A stretch of 64,000 nucleotides of DNA from UBA5336 sp039818165. GTDB lineage: Bacteria; Pseudomonadota; Alphaproteobacteria; Caulobacterales; Hyphomonadaceae. Numbering within the stretch: position 1 is the stretch's first letter; every line of letters begins with the position of its first letter. The stretch spans positions 34,732 to 98,731 of the forward strand of contig JBCBUL010000007.1 in the NCBI GenBank assembly GCA_039818165.1, given 5' to 3'. The notes under the pieces are model-generated. The model was given only the letters and a program-made list of their open reading frames with translations, had not been told where the DNA came from and did no database searches. A program made the translations under genes and the position numbers. Of the stretch, positions 53,536 to 62,826 are shown piece after piece.

Positions 53536-53656
53536 TTGTCAGGCAGCAGTGATACAAGCGCCCCGAGGGGCTGGGGGGGCTGATGGGTCCGGGGTGCTTG
53601 TTAAGTACCGCCGCCTGACAAGTGTCAAACTGGCTTGCACGGAAGGCGTTTGCAAG
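53536..53656 (+). ncRNA. Structured element: nested stems with G-quadruplex-type loop
   Basis: Between the lyase and DUF2794 genes. Outer stem TTGTCAGGC / GCCTGACAA (53536-53544 and 53613-53621) encloses inner stem ACAAGCGCCCC / GGGGTGCTTGT (53554-53564 and 53591-53601, one G-T). The enclosed loop has four plus-strand G runs of 4, 7, 3 and 4 (53567-53594, the last run shared with the inner stem), a canonical G-quadruplex motif that competes with that stem. A third hairpin CTTGCA/TGCAAG follows (53634-53656). No T tract, so not a simple terminator; it may be a 3' UTR element, a leader of DUF2794 or a small RNA. A minus-strand TTGACA lies at 53629-53624, so minus transcription is also possible. 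Confidence 0.45.
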
Positions 53657-53759
53657 ACCACAATGTGATGAATTAAGGCATTTTCGGATGAAATTTCCTA
53701 AACATAAATACCACAGTCAATGACGACCGCAACGGAGTGAACCCATTTCTCAAAGCAGT

Positions 53760-54095
53760 GTGACCCCCTTGCAGCCCGAAAATGCGCCCAAAATCAAGGT
53801 CGCATTCCACCGCACTGAGATGTCGCCCATCCTCGATGTATACGGTCGCCTGGTCCAGTCCGGCCTGGCTCGGGACTATGCAATTGGAATGCATAAAGAC
53901 CGCGCGATCTTCGCAATTTACCGCCGCGCCGCCGAACAACCCACCTATCGAATCGAAAAAATACCCGCTCTAGCGAATCGCCAGGGCGCATTTGTCGTTT
54001 TTGGATCGGCAGGCCAGGTGCTGAAACGCGGTCAGGATTTGCGCTCGGTACTTCGAGTATTCGACAGCCGGAAGTTCGACGTGATTTCAAACTGA
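53760..54095 (+). CDS. DUF2794 family protein
   Basis: 111-residue protein of DUF2794, a small alphaproteobacterial family without known function. The signature is clear: VAFHRTEMSPILDVYGRLVQ, ARDYAIGMHKDRAIFAIYRR, YRIEKIPALANRQGAFVVFG and QVLKRGQDLRSVLRVF. The start is uncertain: GTG 53760 lacks a good Shine-Dalgarno, and an ATT a few codons earlier has GGAG before it. It is followed by mnmA after 90 bp on the same strand. Confidence 0.9.
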   Translation: MTPLQPENAPKIKVAFHRTEMSPILDVYGRLVQSGLARDYAIGMHKDRAIFAIYRRAAEQPTYRIEKIPALANRQGAFVVFGSAGQVLKRGQDLRSVLRVFDSRKFDVISN

Positions 54096-54185
54096 AGCTC
54101 TTTTCGCTTCATTCGCGCCCAGCCGTGTCCTATATCCACGACCAACACTGGCTGCTCCGGGCCTTGACCCCGGATGGAGACGACT

Positions 54186-55370
54186 ATGACGACGACAAGC
54201 GGCGCCCCCGTCTGGGATGGCGCAATCAATTCATTGGGGTTCGCCAAACCGCCATCTGAAACGCGGGTGGTCGCGGCGATGTCCGGCGGTGTGGACAGTT
54301 CCGTCGTTGCAGCGCTCCTGGCCGACCAGGGTTATGACGTGGTTGGCATCACGCTTCAGCTTTACGACCATGGCGAAGCCATTCGCCGCAAGGGCGCATG
54401 CTGCGCGGGCCAGGACATCCACGATGCGCGCAATGTCGCCGACCAGATCGGCATTCCCCATTACGTGCTCGACTACGAATCCCACTTCAAGGAGCAGGTG
54501 ATGGAAGACTTTGCGGACACCTACCTGTCCGGATCGACGCCTATTCCCTGCATCCGCTGCAATCAAACGGTGAAGTTTGCCGATCTGCTGTCTACCGCGA
54601 AGGATCTGGGCGCCGATTGCCTGGCCACGGGCCATTACATTCGCCGCGATACCGGCGAAGACGGCGCTGAGCTCCACCGCGCCCATGATGATAGCCGGGA
54701 CCAGTCCTACTTCCTCTTCGCGACGACGCGCGAGCAGCTCGACTATCTGCGCTTCCCCCTCGGCGCGATGCCGAAAAGCGAGGTCCGCGCGCTGGCCGAG
54801 CACTATGCCTTGCCCGTGGCCAGCAAGCCGGACAGCCAGGACATCTGCTTTGTGCCAGACGGTAACTACGCTGAGGTCGTGAAAAAGCTTCGGCCTGGCG
54901 CCGGCCGGGGCGGCGAGATTGTCCATCTGGATGGCCGCGTGCTGGGCACCCATCAGGGCGTCATTCACTACACGATTGGGCAACGCCGCGGCCTTGGCAT
55001 CGCGACGGGCGAACCGCTTTATGTGATCAAGATCGATGCTGCCAGCCGGCGGGTCATCGTGGGGCCTGTGGATGCGCTCGCCACGCAGGCTTTGACGCTG
55101 GAAGAGTTGAACTGGCTCGGCTCCGGTTCACTGGAAGAGGCCGCGCAGGCCAAAACGCCAGTTCTGGCGCGCGTGCGCTCAACACGGCCGCCGGTGCCGG
55201 CGCGGCTTTCGCTTGAGGGCGCGACCCCCAGCGTCGTGTTTGAAACGCCAGAGCACGGCGTTGCCAAAGGCCAAGCCTGCGTCCTCTACGCCCCGGGCGA
55301 CGAAACCCGGCTCCTGGGCGGCGGATTCATCGCTGGAACAGTGGGCGTAGCCGATGGCGTGCTGGCTTGA
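54186..55370 (+). CDS. mnmA: tRNA-specific 2-thiouridylase MnmA
   Basis: Thiolates U34 of tRNA-Lys, -Glu and -Gln using sulfur relay. 394 residues. PP-loop AMSGGVDSSVVAALLADQ binds ATP; catalytic Cys pair in GSTPIPCIRCNQTVKFADLL and KPDSQDICFVPDG; GTHQGVIHYTIGQRRGLG is also characteristic. ATG 54186 is preferred over ATG 54174 because GGAG sits 7 bp before it. A 6-bp hairpin TCCGGG/CCCGGA (54156-54174) sits just before the ribosome-binding site. tRNA-Thr lies convergent downstream. Confidence 0.95.
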   Translation: MTTTSGAPVWDGAINSLGFAKPPSETRVVAAMSGGVDSSVVAALLADQGYDVVGITLQLYDHGEAIRRKGACCAGQDIHDARNVADQIGIPHYVLDYESHFKEQVMEDFADTYLSGSTPIPCIRCNQTVKFADLLSTAKDLGADCLATGHYIRRDTGEDGAELHRAHDDSRDQSYFLFATTREQLDYLRFPLGAMPKSEVRALAEHYALPVASKPDSQDICFVPDGNYAEVVKKLRPGAGRGGEIVHLDGRVLGTHQGVIHYTIGQRRGLGIATGEPLYVIKIDAASRRVIVGPVDALATQALTLEELNWLGSGSLEEAAQAKTPVLARVRSTRPPVPARLSLEGATPSVVFETPEHGVAKGQACVLYAPGDETRLLGGGFIAGTVGVADGVLA

Positions 55371-55431
55371 GGCGAAGGGCTCCGCCGGGGCATTCAAACT
55401 TGAAAATCGCTACGCGCTGACCGGCTGCGAA

Positions 55432-55507
55432 TGGTGCCGCCTAGGTGACTTGAACACCTGACCCCCGCATTACGAATGCGATGCTCTACCAGCTGAGCTA
55501 AGGCGGC
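55432..55507 (-). tRNA. tRNA-Thr (anticodon CGT)
   Basis: Complete cloverleaf on the minus strand. Acceptor GCCGCCT pairs with AGGCGGC, discriminator A, and CCA is encoded (plus-strand TGG at 55432-55434). The D arm has GCTCAGCTGGTAGAGC. The anticodon stem-loop reads CGCAT-TCGTAAT-GCG with CGT as anticodon, decoding ACG. The T arm has the GTTCAAGTC loop. Confidence 0.96.
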
Positions 55508-55569
55508 ACTGTTTCGACAAGCGCGCGACATATACCGGGTAATGGTCCCAGGCAAGCGCACCAATGCGA

Positions 55570-57015
55570 CTAATCTGCAGCCTTGGGTTTAACATCCTCT
55601 TGCGCTGGCTGAGTCACGACCGGCTCGGTTTTAGGGCCGGGCGCGGAGGACAATGCGTCTGGCTTGGGCAGGGCGATGGGTTTGCCTGCCTCCAGCTCCC
55701 GGGAAAAGTCCTCATATCGCGGATGCACAAGCTCACCCATATCCCCGAAAGCGTAGACAAGACGCGACCAATCCTTGGCGCTGAAATCGAATGCGCCGCC
55801 ACGTGGATCAATGTCAGACCAATCCGCCTCGCGGGCCGCGGTGGCCGCCATCACCGACCAGCGGGCGGCTTCGTCCGTATCGCCATAACCAGTCAATGCC
55901 CGTTGCATCAGCAAGCTGAGACGCGCCGTTGGCTTTTCCTCGATCAACAATGCCAGTTCGCGGACGGCTTCCGTCCATTTCTCGGCTTCCATGGCCAGTT
56001 CAGCCTTCAGAACTCGGCTTTCGCGATGGCCGGGATTGGCATTGATAAGGCCTTCAATACGCGCCCGGTCCGCCTTCGATTTCTCTTCCGGGTCCAGGCG
56101 GCGAGAGAGCTGCGCCAGGGCCGGATGGGGCCGGGCTTTCCATGCCAGTTCCAGCACACCCTGGGCTGCCTTCAATTTTCCATCGACCATTAAATGCCGC
56201 GCGCCATACCAGGCGGCGGGGGGGAAATCCGGTGCGGCTTTGATGGCTTCGGCCAGCCCGCGCTGGGCCGCATGGCGATGATCGGGGCCCAAGCCAGAAG
56301 CATTCGCGGTGAGCAAAACAGCGCGGCGACGGGCCAGCGGCTGACCTGTCATAACGCCCCGGCGCTCGCCCATATTCAGCGTTTCAAGCGCAGCTTCCCA
56401 ACGCCCCTGACTGACTTGCAGGTCAAAAAGCGAGTTGAACGGCCAATCCGCCCCTGATTTCAGCTCAAGGGCCTCCCGGGCGCGCGTTTCAGCCACATTC
56501 GTATCCCCGCGCTCGACCGCGGCGGCGGCTGCACCGCGTAGTCCTGCAAGTTGCCCCCCTGGAAGGCGCATCAATTGCCCCCAGGCGCGCTCAGCTTCGC
56601 TCCAGTCTTCACCTGCCTCGGCGGCCCGCGCCTCAAGCAGCAGTTTCAACCGGTCATCCTCAGCGTGTTTGGACGCTTTCCGCGCCAGTTTCAGCGCAGT
56701 CTTGGCATCGCCTGCTTCAGCAGCAAGCAAGCCTTCGGCCAGTGCGCGATTGGCCTTCTTCACCTGTCCAGCGCGCCGCGCCTTGCCAAGCGTCCACGGC
56801 ATGGTGACCAGGCCCGTGAATATCCACCAACCAACAGCCACAAGGCCAGCTGCCAAGATGCCCACAAGAATGGCAAACCCAAGGGGCAGGCCCGACGACG
56901 TACCGTCTGGCAGCGTCAGCTCTATGCTGCCCCCAATGCTGGATAGCCAGAACCCCAGCCCTCCCAACACCACGATAATGAGCACCACAAAGAGAAGTGT
57001 CGTTCCACGAATCAT
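55570..57015 (-). CDS. HemY-like TPR membrane protein
   Basis: 481 residues. Two N-terminal transmembrane helices (TTLLFVVLIIVVLGGLGFWL; LGFAILVGILAAGLVAVGWW) precede a TPR-rich domain (ALAEGLLAAEAGDAKTALKL, WEAALETLNMGERRGVMTG). Ordinary HemY (protoporphyrinogen-linked, function debated) shares this layout and usually sits downstream of hemD. ATG 57015 overlaps the mitofilin-like stop by 4 bp. Tail is Pro/Glu-rich. Confidence 0.9.
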   Translation of the reverse strand: MIRGTTLLFVVLIIVVLGGLGFWLSSIGGSIELTLPDGTSSGLPLGFAILVGILAAGLVAVGWWIFTGLVTMPWTLGKARRAGQVKKANRALAEGLLAAEAGDAKTALKLARKASKHAEDDRLKLLLEARAAEAGEDWSEAERAWGQLMRLPGGQLAGLRGAAAAAVERGDTNVAETRAREALELKSGADWPFNSLFDLQVSQGRWEAALETLNMGERRGVMTGQPLARRRAVLLTANASGLGPDHRHAAQRGLAEAIKAAPDFPPAAWYGARHLMVDGKLKAAQGVLELAWKARPHPALAQLSRRLDPEEKSKADRARIEGLINANPGHRESRVLKAELAMEAEKWTEAVRELALLIEEKPTARLSLLMQRALTGYGDTDEAARWSVMAATAAREADWSDIDPRGGAFDFSAKDWSRLVYAFGDMGELVHPRYEDFSRELEAGKPIALPKPDALSSAPGPKTEPVVTQPAQEDVKPKAAD

Positions 57016-58169
57016 GGGGCCCCCGCTGGCATCTGTTCCTCGACCATCAAATCGAGCCTGAGCGTATCCAAGGCGCGCTCCAGGGTGCGCCGTGCATTCG
57101 CAGTTTCAATCCATTCCGCTGCAAGCGCGCCAGACTCGCCGTCGAGTCGGCTGAGCGCATTGATCGCACCGCCCAAATCATCACGTGCCAGCGCAGATTC
57201 CGCTTCGTCCAAAGCTTCAAAATCCGCTGATGCGTCGGGGCTGCGCACGGTGACAAGATCGCCAAACAAACGGCCTGCTGCGCCGGCGGCCCCTGTTGCT
57301 CCGTCTTGTTCCAGCATCTGGACAATACTCCGGCGCCGATCCGCGAAGTCTGACTTCAATTGCGCAATCGTCGGCGCACCCCGGGCCGCAATGGGCGCAA
57401 TCTCCTGCACGGCCGGGGAATCTGGTCGAGCGCGCTCAAGCACAGCAAACGCGGCCGAAAAATCCTGGCCGCGGCGCGCCGCGGCATCGATGGTGGAGAG
57501 GGCGAGAGCCGCTTCGGCGAGCGCGTTTCCGCCGCCTAGCCCGCCCCTCTCAAATCCTGACACAGTGGCCGCGAGGGACGTGATTTCGGCCCGAACCGCA
57601 CCAAGTTCGGCTGCCGTTGCGGCATCCTGATCACTTAGCCGCGCCTCTAGCCGGTCAACGCGGGCGATCGCGCTGGCGAGGGAGCGCGTAACGGCGCTGT
57701 CTGCAGGCGCTCCATCAGTGGTCGGCAGCGTTTCGATGGCATCCAGTCGAGCGGTGACTGCGGCCACTCGCTCGGATATGTCATCATCGCCTCTAGCCTG
57801 TAACGTTTCCAAGCCGCGCTCAACCTCCGTCAAACGCCGGGTCAGCGCCTCAACTTCTTCGGTTGCGGTGTCCAAGGCGGACTGCTGGCGTTGCCGGGCG
57901 TCCTCCAGATCTGCGTCAGTGACCAGGTTCGCAGGTAAGTCGGTTTCCGCGCCGCCTCCAAGCAGGCCAGGTATGCGCTCAGCCCCGACATAGCCCAGAA
58001 CGCCGCCCGCTCCCGTGGCCAGCAACATCATGAACAGGCTTGCGCCCCAACCCGGTCCGCGCTTGACCGCTTGTACTGTCGGCGCTTCACGGAACTCAGC
58101 ATCGATCGGCTCGTCCAAGGGCTTTGGGTCGTCCACCGGGTCTGTTGGCTGGGCTTTGTCGTCAGTCAT
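57012..58169 (-). CDS. Mitofilin-family membrane protein (COG4223-type)
   Basis: 385 residues. An acidic/Pro N-terminus (about 1-40) is followed by a single transmembrane helix (about 42-64, GASLFMMLLATGAGGVLGYV) and a long periplasmic coiled coil (about 85-210, e.g. ALTRRLTEVERGLETLQARG) ending in a helical mitofilin-like domain (FSAAFAVLERARPDSPAV). In alphaproteobacteria such proteins, ancestors of mitochondrial Mic60, neighbour hemD/hemY. It lies between hemD and the HemY-like gene. Confidence 0.88.
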   Translation of the reverse strand: MTDDKAQPTDPVDDPKPLDEPIDAEFREAPTVQAVKRGPGWGASLFMMLLATGAGGVLGYVGAERIPGLLGGGAETDLPANLVTDADLEDARQRQQSALDTATEEVEALTRRLTEVERGLETLQARGDDDISERVAAVTARLDAIETLPTTDGAPADSAVTRSLASAIARVDRLEARLSDQDAATAAELGAVRAEITSLAATVSGFERGGLGGGNALAEAALALSTIDAAARRGQDFSAAFAVLERARPDSPAVQEIAPIAARGAPTIAQLKSDFADRRRSIVQMLEQDGATGAAGAAGRLFGDLVTVRSPDASADFEALDEAESALARDDLGGAINALSRLDGESGALAAEWIETANARRTLERALDTLRLDLMVEEQMPAGAP

Positions 58170-58197
58170 GGGCTCGGTTTAGAAGAAGAATCTTACC

Positions 58198-58917
58198 TTA
58201 TTCTGGTACGTAGCACATCCGAAGAGCGTTTATCAGCGCATCCTCATTCGGGGCATCGGCAATCTGAATGCGATTCCACGCAAGTGTTTGTAACGGACGC
58301 GCGGCACGGTCGGAAATCGCCACAAGACAAGTTGTGTCAACGCGCTCGGCCCGAACAGCTGGCAAGAGACCTGCCGCGCCCTTGGCCGAGTGAACAAGAA
58401 TGCTGGAAAGCCGGCCCCCGCTCAGGGCGCACTGCGCCTTTGGAGCAAGCGCGCTTGCAGGCCGTGTGGTATAGAGTGGCGCGAATTCAGCAGCGAATCC
58501 GGCATTTTCCAGCGATTTCACCAGATTTCCTGCGGCAGCATCATTGGCGACATGCAAGAGCCGCGTCGCTGAGGGTTCATTTCGTTGTATAATGATGTCA
58601 GCAAGAGTCTCAGCATCGCCATCAGCATTGTGCACGGACTGGAAACCCGCAGCCATTGCACTTTCCGTTGTCGCCGGGCCCACACACCAGGCGGTGAAAT
58701 CCCGGCGTGCACTGCGGTCACAAAAAGCTCGAACGCCGTTTGCGCTGGTGAAGACGAGCCCGGAGATGGGCTCCAAATCCGGCAGCGCGGTTGGGAGCGG
58801 GCAGATTTCGATTGCGGGGCTGATGACGGCCTCAAAGCCCTCAGCTTCCAATCGCTCAGCCGTTTCAAAACACCCCGGCGCAGAGCGCGTCACCAGGACC
58901 AATGGGCGATTATGCAT
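58198..58917 (-). CDS. hemD: Uroporphyrinogen-III synthase
   Basis: Cyclises and inverts ring D of hydroxymethylbilane. 239 residues, a typical length for this divergent family. Recognised by position after hemC and by RPLVLVTRSAPGCFETAERL at the N-terminus and GLVFTSANGVRAF in the first domain. ATG 58917 overlaps the hemC stop by 8 bp, consistent with coupled translation. Residue conservation in HemD is low, so the name leans on context. Confidence 0.87.
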   Translation of the reverse strand: MHNRPLVLVTRSAPGCFETAERLEAEGFEAVISPAIEICPLPTALPDLEPISGLVFTSANGVRAFCDRSARRDFTAWCVGPATTESAMAAGFQSVHNADGDAETLADIIIQRNEPSATRLLHVANDAAAGNLVKSLENAGFAAEFAPLYTTRPASALAPKAQCALSGGRLSSILVHSAKGAAGLLPAVRAERVDTTCLVAISDRAARPLQTLAWNRIQIADAPNEDALINALRMCYVPE

Positions 58918-59869
58918 CGTCGTCGAATGCGGGAAGGTCTCCGCCGGCTGCGGCGCGAATCTCCTGACCAGCAGACCGGCCGAGGGATTTGAGGTCGGCA
59001 TCACTATAGCCCGCATCGAGCTGACGCTCAGACTGCCAGGTCTGCGTTCCGTCCGGGCTCAGCACTTCGCCCTTGAAGTGGCCACGTCCATCCGGGCGAT
59101 GGAAGAGATGCGCCGCGATAGGTGTGCGGCAACTGCCGTCGAGCTCCACAAGAAATGCCCGCTCTGCCAGGGCCGAAGCCCGGCTCTTTGGGCACGTCAT
59201 GGCCGACAGCGCGTCCATGGCCACGTCTGGCAGGGCGTTCTCACGGGCCGTACAGGCGACAATCCCCTGGCAGGGCGCAGTGAGCATTTCGTCCATGGAT
59301 ATGGCAGTCGCGAGATGATCGAGGCCGAGGCGCGTCAGGCCAGCCATGGCCAGATACGTGGCGGCTGCCTCGCCGGCTTCCAGCTTCTTCATCCGGGTCT
59401 GCACATTGCCCCGGAACGGCACAATTTGCAGGTCTGGCCGTGCGCGCAGGGTCTGGGCTTCGCGGCGCAGGCTTGCCGTCCCGAGAACCGCGCCCTCCGG
59501 CAGGCCGGAGAGAGATTTCGCGCTCGGGCTCAGAAAACCTTCCCGTGGGTCCGCCCGCTCGGGAAAGGCCACAAAGACATGGTGGGCGGGCAGGGCGCTC
59601 GGCACATCCTTGAGCGAATGGACGCCGATATCGATCTCGCCATCGTCAAGCGCCCGGTCCAGTTCGCGGGTAAACAGGCCTTTTCCGCCCGCATTGATCA
59701 AGCGCTCGGTGGTTAGCTTGTCGCCGGACGTGGTGAATTTCACGAGGTCGCAAGCAATCCGGCCTTCGCTGAGCGTTTCCAGCCGCTCAGCCACATGCTC
59801 GGCCTGCCAGAGGGCCAGGGGGGAGGCGCGGGTGCCCAGACGCAGGCGAATGTCAGGTGTATTTGTCAT
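58910..59869 (-). CDS. hemC: Hydroxymethylbilane synthase (porphobilinogen deaminase)
   Basis: Polymerises four porphobilinogens to hydroxymethylbilane in heme synthesis. 319 residues. The dipyrromethane-cofactor Cys lies in LDGSCRTPIAAH. LGTRASPLALWQAEHVAERL, GDKLTTERL, HSLKDVPSALPAHH and GTASLRREAQTLRARPDL are family signatures. ATG 59869 starts the conserved N-terminus (MTNTPDIRLRLGTRASPLAL). Divergent from a methyltransferase gene across 76 bp. Confidence 0.96.
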   Translation of the reverse strand: MTNTPDIRLRLGTRASPLALWQAEHVAERLETLSEGRIACDLVKFTTSGDKLTTERLINAGGKGLFTRELDRALDDGEIDIGVHSLKDVPSALPAHHVFVAFPERADPREGFLSPSAKSLSGLPEGAVLGTASLRREAQTLRARPDLQIVPFRGNVQTRMKKLEAGEAAATYLAMAGLTRLGLDHLATAISMDEMLTAPCQGIVACTARENALPDVAMDALSAMTCPKSRASALAERAFLVELDGSCRTPIAAHLFHRPDGRGHFKGEVLSPDGTQTWQSERQLDAGYSDADLKSLGRSAGQEIRAAAGGDLPAFDDDA

Positions 59870-59945
59870 TGCATTCTGTCCTAAACGCTGCATTCGCCGA
59901 AAGGAAGCCATTGACTTGCAGCGCCCTGCGGGTGAGCCACGCTAC

Positions 59946-60902
59946 ATGACAAAGACGAAGGCCGAAGATTGGGGCAATTACTGGCAAGGTCGCGCTGCAA
60001 CCGATGCTGGCACTGCGCTGGTGGGCGTAGGTGTCGAGATGGACACCGCCATCTCGCAAATCTGGGCCTCTGAGTTTGATGGACTGGCAAGCGAGACCCG
60101 AATTCTGGACCTTGCCTGCGGCGCAGGCACCGCGTTGAAAGCCGCGAAGGCGGCCGGGCTGACCCAGCTCACGGGTGTCGACATTGCCGCGCCCGCCATC
60201 TCCATTCTGGGTCGCGACTTGCCCGAAGCGCGCGGGATCGTTGCTCCGGCAGACAAGACCGGACTTGAGAGCGCCAGTTTTGACCGGGTCGTCAGCCAGT
60301 TTGGCCTGGAATATGCCGGTTTGGACCGCGCGGCGCGCGAAGCGGCCCGGTTGCTCGCGCCTGGCGGAGGGTTCGCGGCGATCATCCACCTAAAGGGCGG
60401 CGCGATCGCCATGGAATGCGCTGAGAAGGTCGCAGAACTGGACGCTATCCGCGACGCTGGCTTTATCCCAAAGGCCAAGAAACTGTTCCGCGCCCTCTTT
60501 GCTGCCGATGCCAAGCCCGGACAAGCGAGCACGGATAAGGCCAACCGCGCCGTTGCAGCCTTCAAGCCGGCCATGGAATCTCTCAAGGCCCAGCGCGACC
60601 GACAGGCCGGCAAGGGCCTGACCGCCCATCTCTACGACGGAACTGCCCAACTGTATGAGCGTCGCACGGCATATGCCCCGTCGGATATCGAAGACTGGCT
60701 GACGGGCATGGCTGGGGAGATTGCCGCTTATCGGGGCCGTATGGAGAGCATGCTGGATAGCGCCCAGGATCAGGCGGAGATCGGCGCAGCCCTTGAGGTT
60801 TTCTCGGCGGCCGGGTTCCCGGCTCAAACGCCTGAGCGTATTGCGCTCAAGCCCGGCGGCGCACCTGCCGCCTGGTGGGTGCGGGCGGGGACGCCGCGAT
60901 AG
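59946..60902 (+). CDS. Class I SAM-dependent methyltransferase
   Basis: 318 residues. Motif I is ILDLACGAGTALKAAKAAG and the acidic end of strand 2 TGVDIAAPAISIL; SFDRVVSQFGLEYAGLDRAA corresponds to motif II and EAARLLAPGGGFAAIIHL to motif III. The second half (from residue ~165) is helical and may bind the substrate. It belongs to the Methyltransf_11-like group, whose members methylate many small molecules. Located head-to-head with hemC; a role in tetrapyrrole chemistry is possible but unsupported by sequence. Confidence 0.85.
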   Translation: MTKTKAEDWGNYWQGRAATDAGTALVGVGVEMDTAISQIWASEFDGLASETRILDLACGAGTALKAAKAAGLTQLTGVDIAAPAISILGRDLPEARGIVAPADKTGLESASFDRVVSQFGLEYAGLDRAAREAARLLAPGGGFAAIIHLKGGAIAMECAEKVAELDAIRDAGFIPKAKKLFRALFAADAKPGQASTDKANRAVAAFKPAMESLKAQRDRQAGKGLTAHLYDGTAQLYERRTAYAPSDIEDWLTGMAGEIAAYRGRMESMLDSAQDQAEIGAALEVFSAAGFPAQTPERIALKPGGAPAAWWVRAGTPR

Positions 60903-60972
60903 GCCTTGGCCGGGCAGCCGCCTGTGTTAGCTTCTCAGGCAACAAGAAAAGACACATTGGGAGGATATCGCC

Positions 60973-62826
60973 ATGGCCGACGGACAGGTTTTGCCGCCGT
61001 TTCGACCGCTGCCCATGAAGGGCCCGGACATTGAAGTCACCCGCACCGGCGAGGGCGTAGTTTACCTCACGCCGCGCCAGGCCCCCGGCGACCGCCCCCG
61101 CACGATCCCCCATTGCCTGGACGAGCGGGCGGGCGAGCACCCTGACCGAGTGTTCCTGAAGGAGCGGGGCCCGGACGGCGATTGGGTATCCATGACCTAT
61201 GGCGAAGCAAAAGCCTCCACAGACGCCCTCTCCCAAGCCTTCCTCGACATGGGCGCCGGTCCCGACGCACCGGTGATGATCCTGTCTGGCAACTCCATTG
61301 CCTCTGCCATGGTCATTCTGGCGGCCCAGAAGATCGGCGCGCCCGCAGCGCCCATTTCGGTCGCATACTCGCTGATGAGCACGGACTTCGAGAAGCTGAA
61401 ACACTGCTTCCATGCCGTGAAGCCCAAGGTGATCTTCACTGAAATGCTTGAGCCGTTCCAACCCGCCTTGGCCGCGCTCGACACATCCGATGTCACTATC
61501 ATAACCCGGATCGAGGCGGGAGAGGATATCCAGGACTATTCCGCGCTTTTGCAGACGGCGCCGACTGCGGCGGTGGCTGCCGCGATGGATACGCTGAGCG
61601 ATGAGAGCGTGGCGAAGTATCTCTTCACTTCTGGCTCAACCGGGATGCCCAAACCCGTCCCGACGACCCAAGGCGCGATGTGCTCCATGATCGCCGGGCA
61701 AGAGGGACTGCGCGATGATGCGCGCGATCCTGGCCATGACCCCAATGAAGTACCGCAATTCCTCGACTGGCTGCCCTGGAACCACATTTCCGGCTCGAAT
61801 GTGAACTTCAACGCCGCTTTGTGGACGGGTTCGACCTTCTGGATAGACGGGGGCAAGCCGACCCCGGCCCTCTTCCAGCAAACAATCGACAATGTCCGCG
61901 ACTGTTCGCCAACCACATTCGGCACCGCGCCCATTGCCCTCGCCATGCTTGCCGAAGCCATGGAGGAAGACGACGCGCTGCTCCACGCCTTTTTCAAGAG
62001 TATGCGCTACGTGGCCTATGGCGGCGCGACCCTCTCTGATGACCTTTATGACCGGCTCCAGGCGCTGGCGATCAAGGCTACTGGGCGGCGCATTCCGATC
62101 ACGACGATGTATGGCGCGACCGAGACCCAGGGCATAACTGTGGTGCACTGGGAGGTTGAGCGCGTGGGCCTGATTGGCCTGCCCCTGCCAGGCATGACGC
62201 TGAAGCTGGTGCCGAATGGAACGAAACTCGAAGTGCGCGTGAAGGGGCCGAGCGTGATGCCGGGCTATCTGAACATGCCGGAGAAAAACGCCGAAGTGTT
62301 CGACGATGAAGGCTACTATTGCCTTGGCGATGCGGCAAAATTTGTCGACCCGAACGACCCCGGCCAGGGCGTCATCTTCGATGGCCGCGTGGGCGAGGAC
62401 TTTAAATTGTCCACTGGCACATGGGTCAGCGTCGGCACGCTGCGTCCGGACCTTGTCGCCGCCTGCAGCCCGCTGATCTTCGATGCCGTGATCGCGGGCC
62501 AGGACAAGAATTATGCCTCTGCCCTCGTCTGGCCCGCCCCGGCCACGTTCGAGCAAATGGTGAAAGACGCGGGCGGAGACCAGGCCGTGGCCTTCGGGCG
62601 GCTGGCGGGCGAGCTCAGCCAGAAGATCGCCGCCTTTAACGCGGCTGAACCCGGCTCATCCCGCCGAATCAAGCGGGCGCTCATCATGACCACGCCGCCC
62701 AATATCGACGCCGGCGAAATCACCGACAAAGGCTATGTGAACCAGCGCGCGGTGATCGATGGCCGGGCTGACCTTGTGGCCGCGCTTTACACTGACCCGG
62801 CCCCCCAGGGCGTTATCGTGCTTTAA
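60973..62826 (+). CDS. Feruloyl-CoA synthase-like ANL ligase
   Basis: 617 residues of the acyl-AMP-forming ligase superfamily. ATP motif YLFTSGSTGMPKPVPTTQGA, MYGATETQGITVVH and the adenylate region FDGRVGEDFKLSTGTWVSVG are present; DWLPWNHISGSNVNF is typical of feruloyl-CoA synthases (Fcs). Members convert ferulate, coumarate or caffeate to the CoA thioester. The C-terminal catalytic Lys region is less clear. Aromatic-degradation genes such as ech or vdh are not nearby, so the true substrate may differ. The stop overlaps the next gene's stop by 4 bp. Confidence 0.82.
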   Translation: MADGQVLPPFRPLPMKGPDIEVTRTGEGVVYLTPRQAPGDRPRTIPHCLDERAGEHPDRVFLKERGPDGDWVSMTYGEAKASTDALSQAFLDMGAGPDAPVMILSGNSIASAMVILAAQKIGAPAAPISVAYSLMSTDFEKLKHCFHAVKPKVIFTEMLEPFQPALAALDTSDVTIITRIEAGEDIQDYSALLQTAPTAAVAAAMDTLSDESVAKYLFTSGSTGMPKPVPTTQGAMCSMIAGQEGLRDDARDPGHDPNEVPQFLDWLPWNHISGSNVNFNAALWTGSTFWIDGGKPTPALFQQTIDNVRDCSPTTFGTAPIALAMLAEAMEEDDALLHAFFKSMRYVAYGGATLSDDLYDRLQALAIKATGRRIPITTMYGATETQGITVVHWEVERVGLIGLPLPGMTLKLVPNGTKLEVRVKGPSVMPGYLNMPEKNAEVFDDEGYYCLGDAAKFVDPNDPGQGVIFDGRVGEDFKLSTGTWVSVGTLRPDLVAACSPLIFDAVIAGQDKNYASALVWPAPATFEQMVKDAGGDQAVAFGRLAGELSQKIAAFNAAEPGSSRRIKRALIMTTPPNIDAGEITDKGYVNQRAVIDGRADLVAALYTDPAPQGVIVL

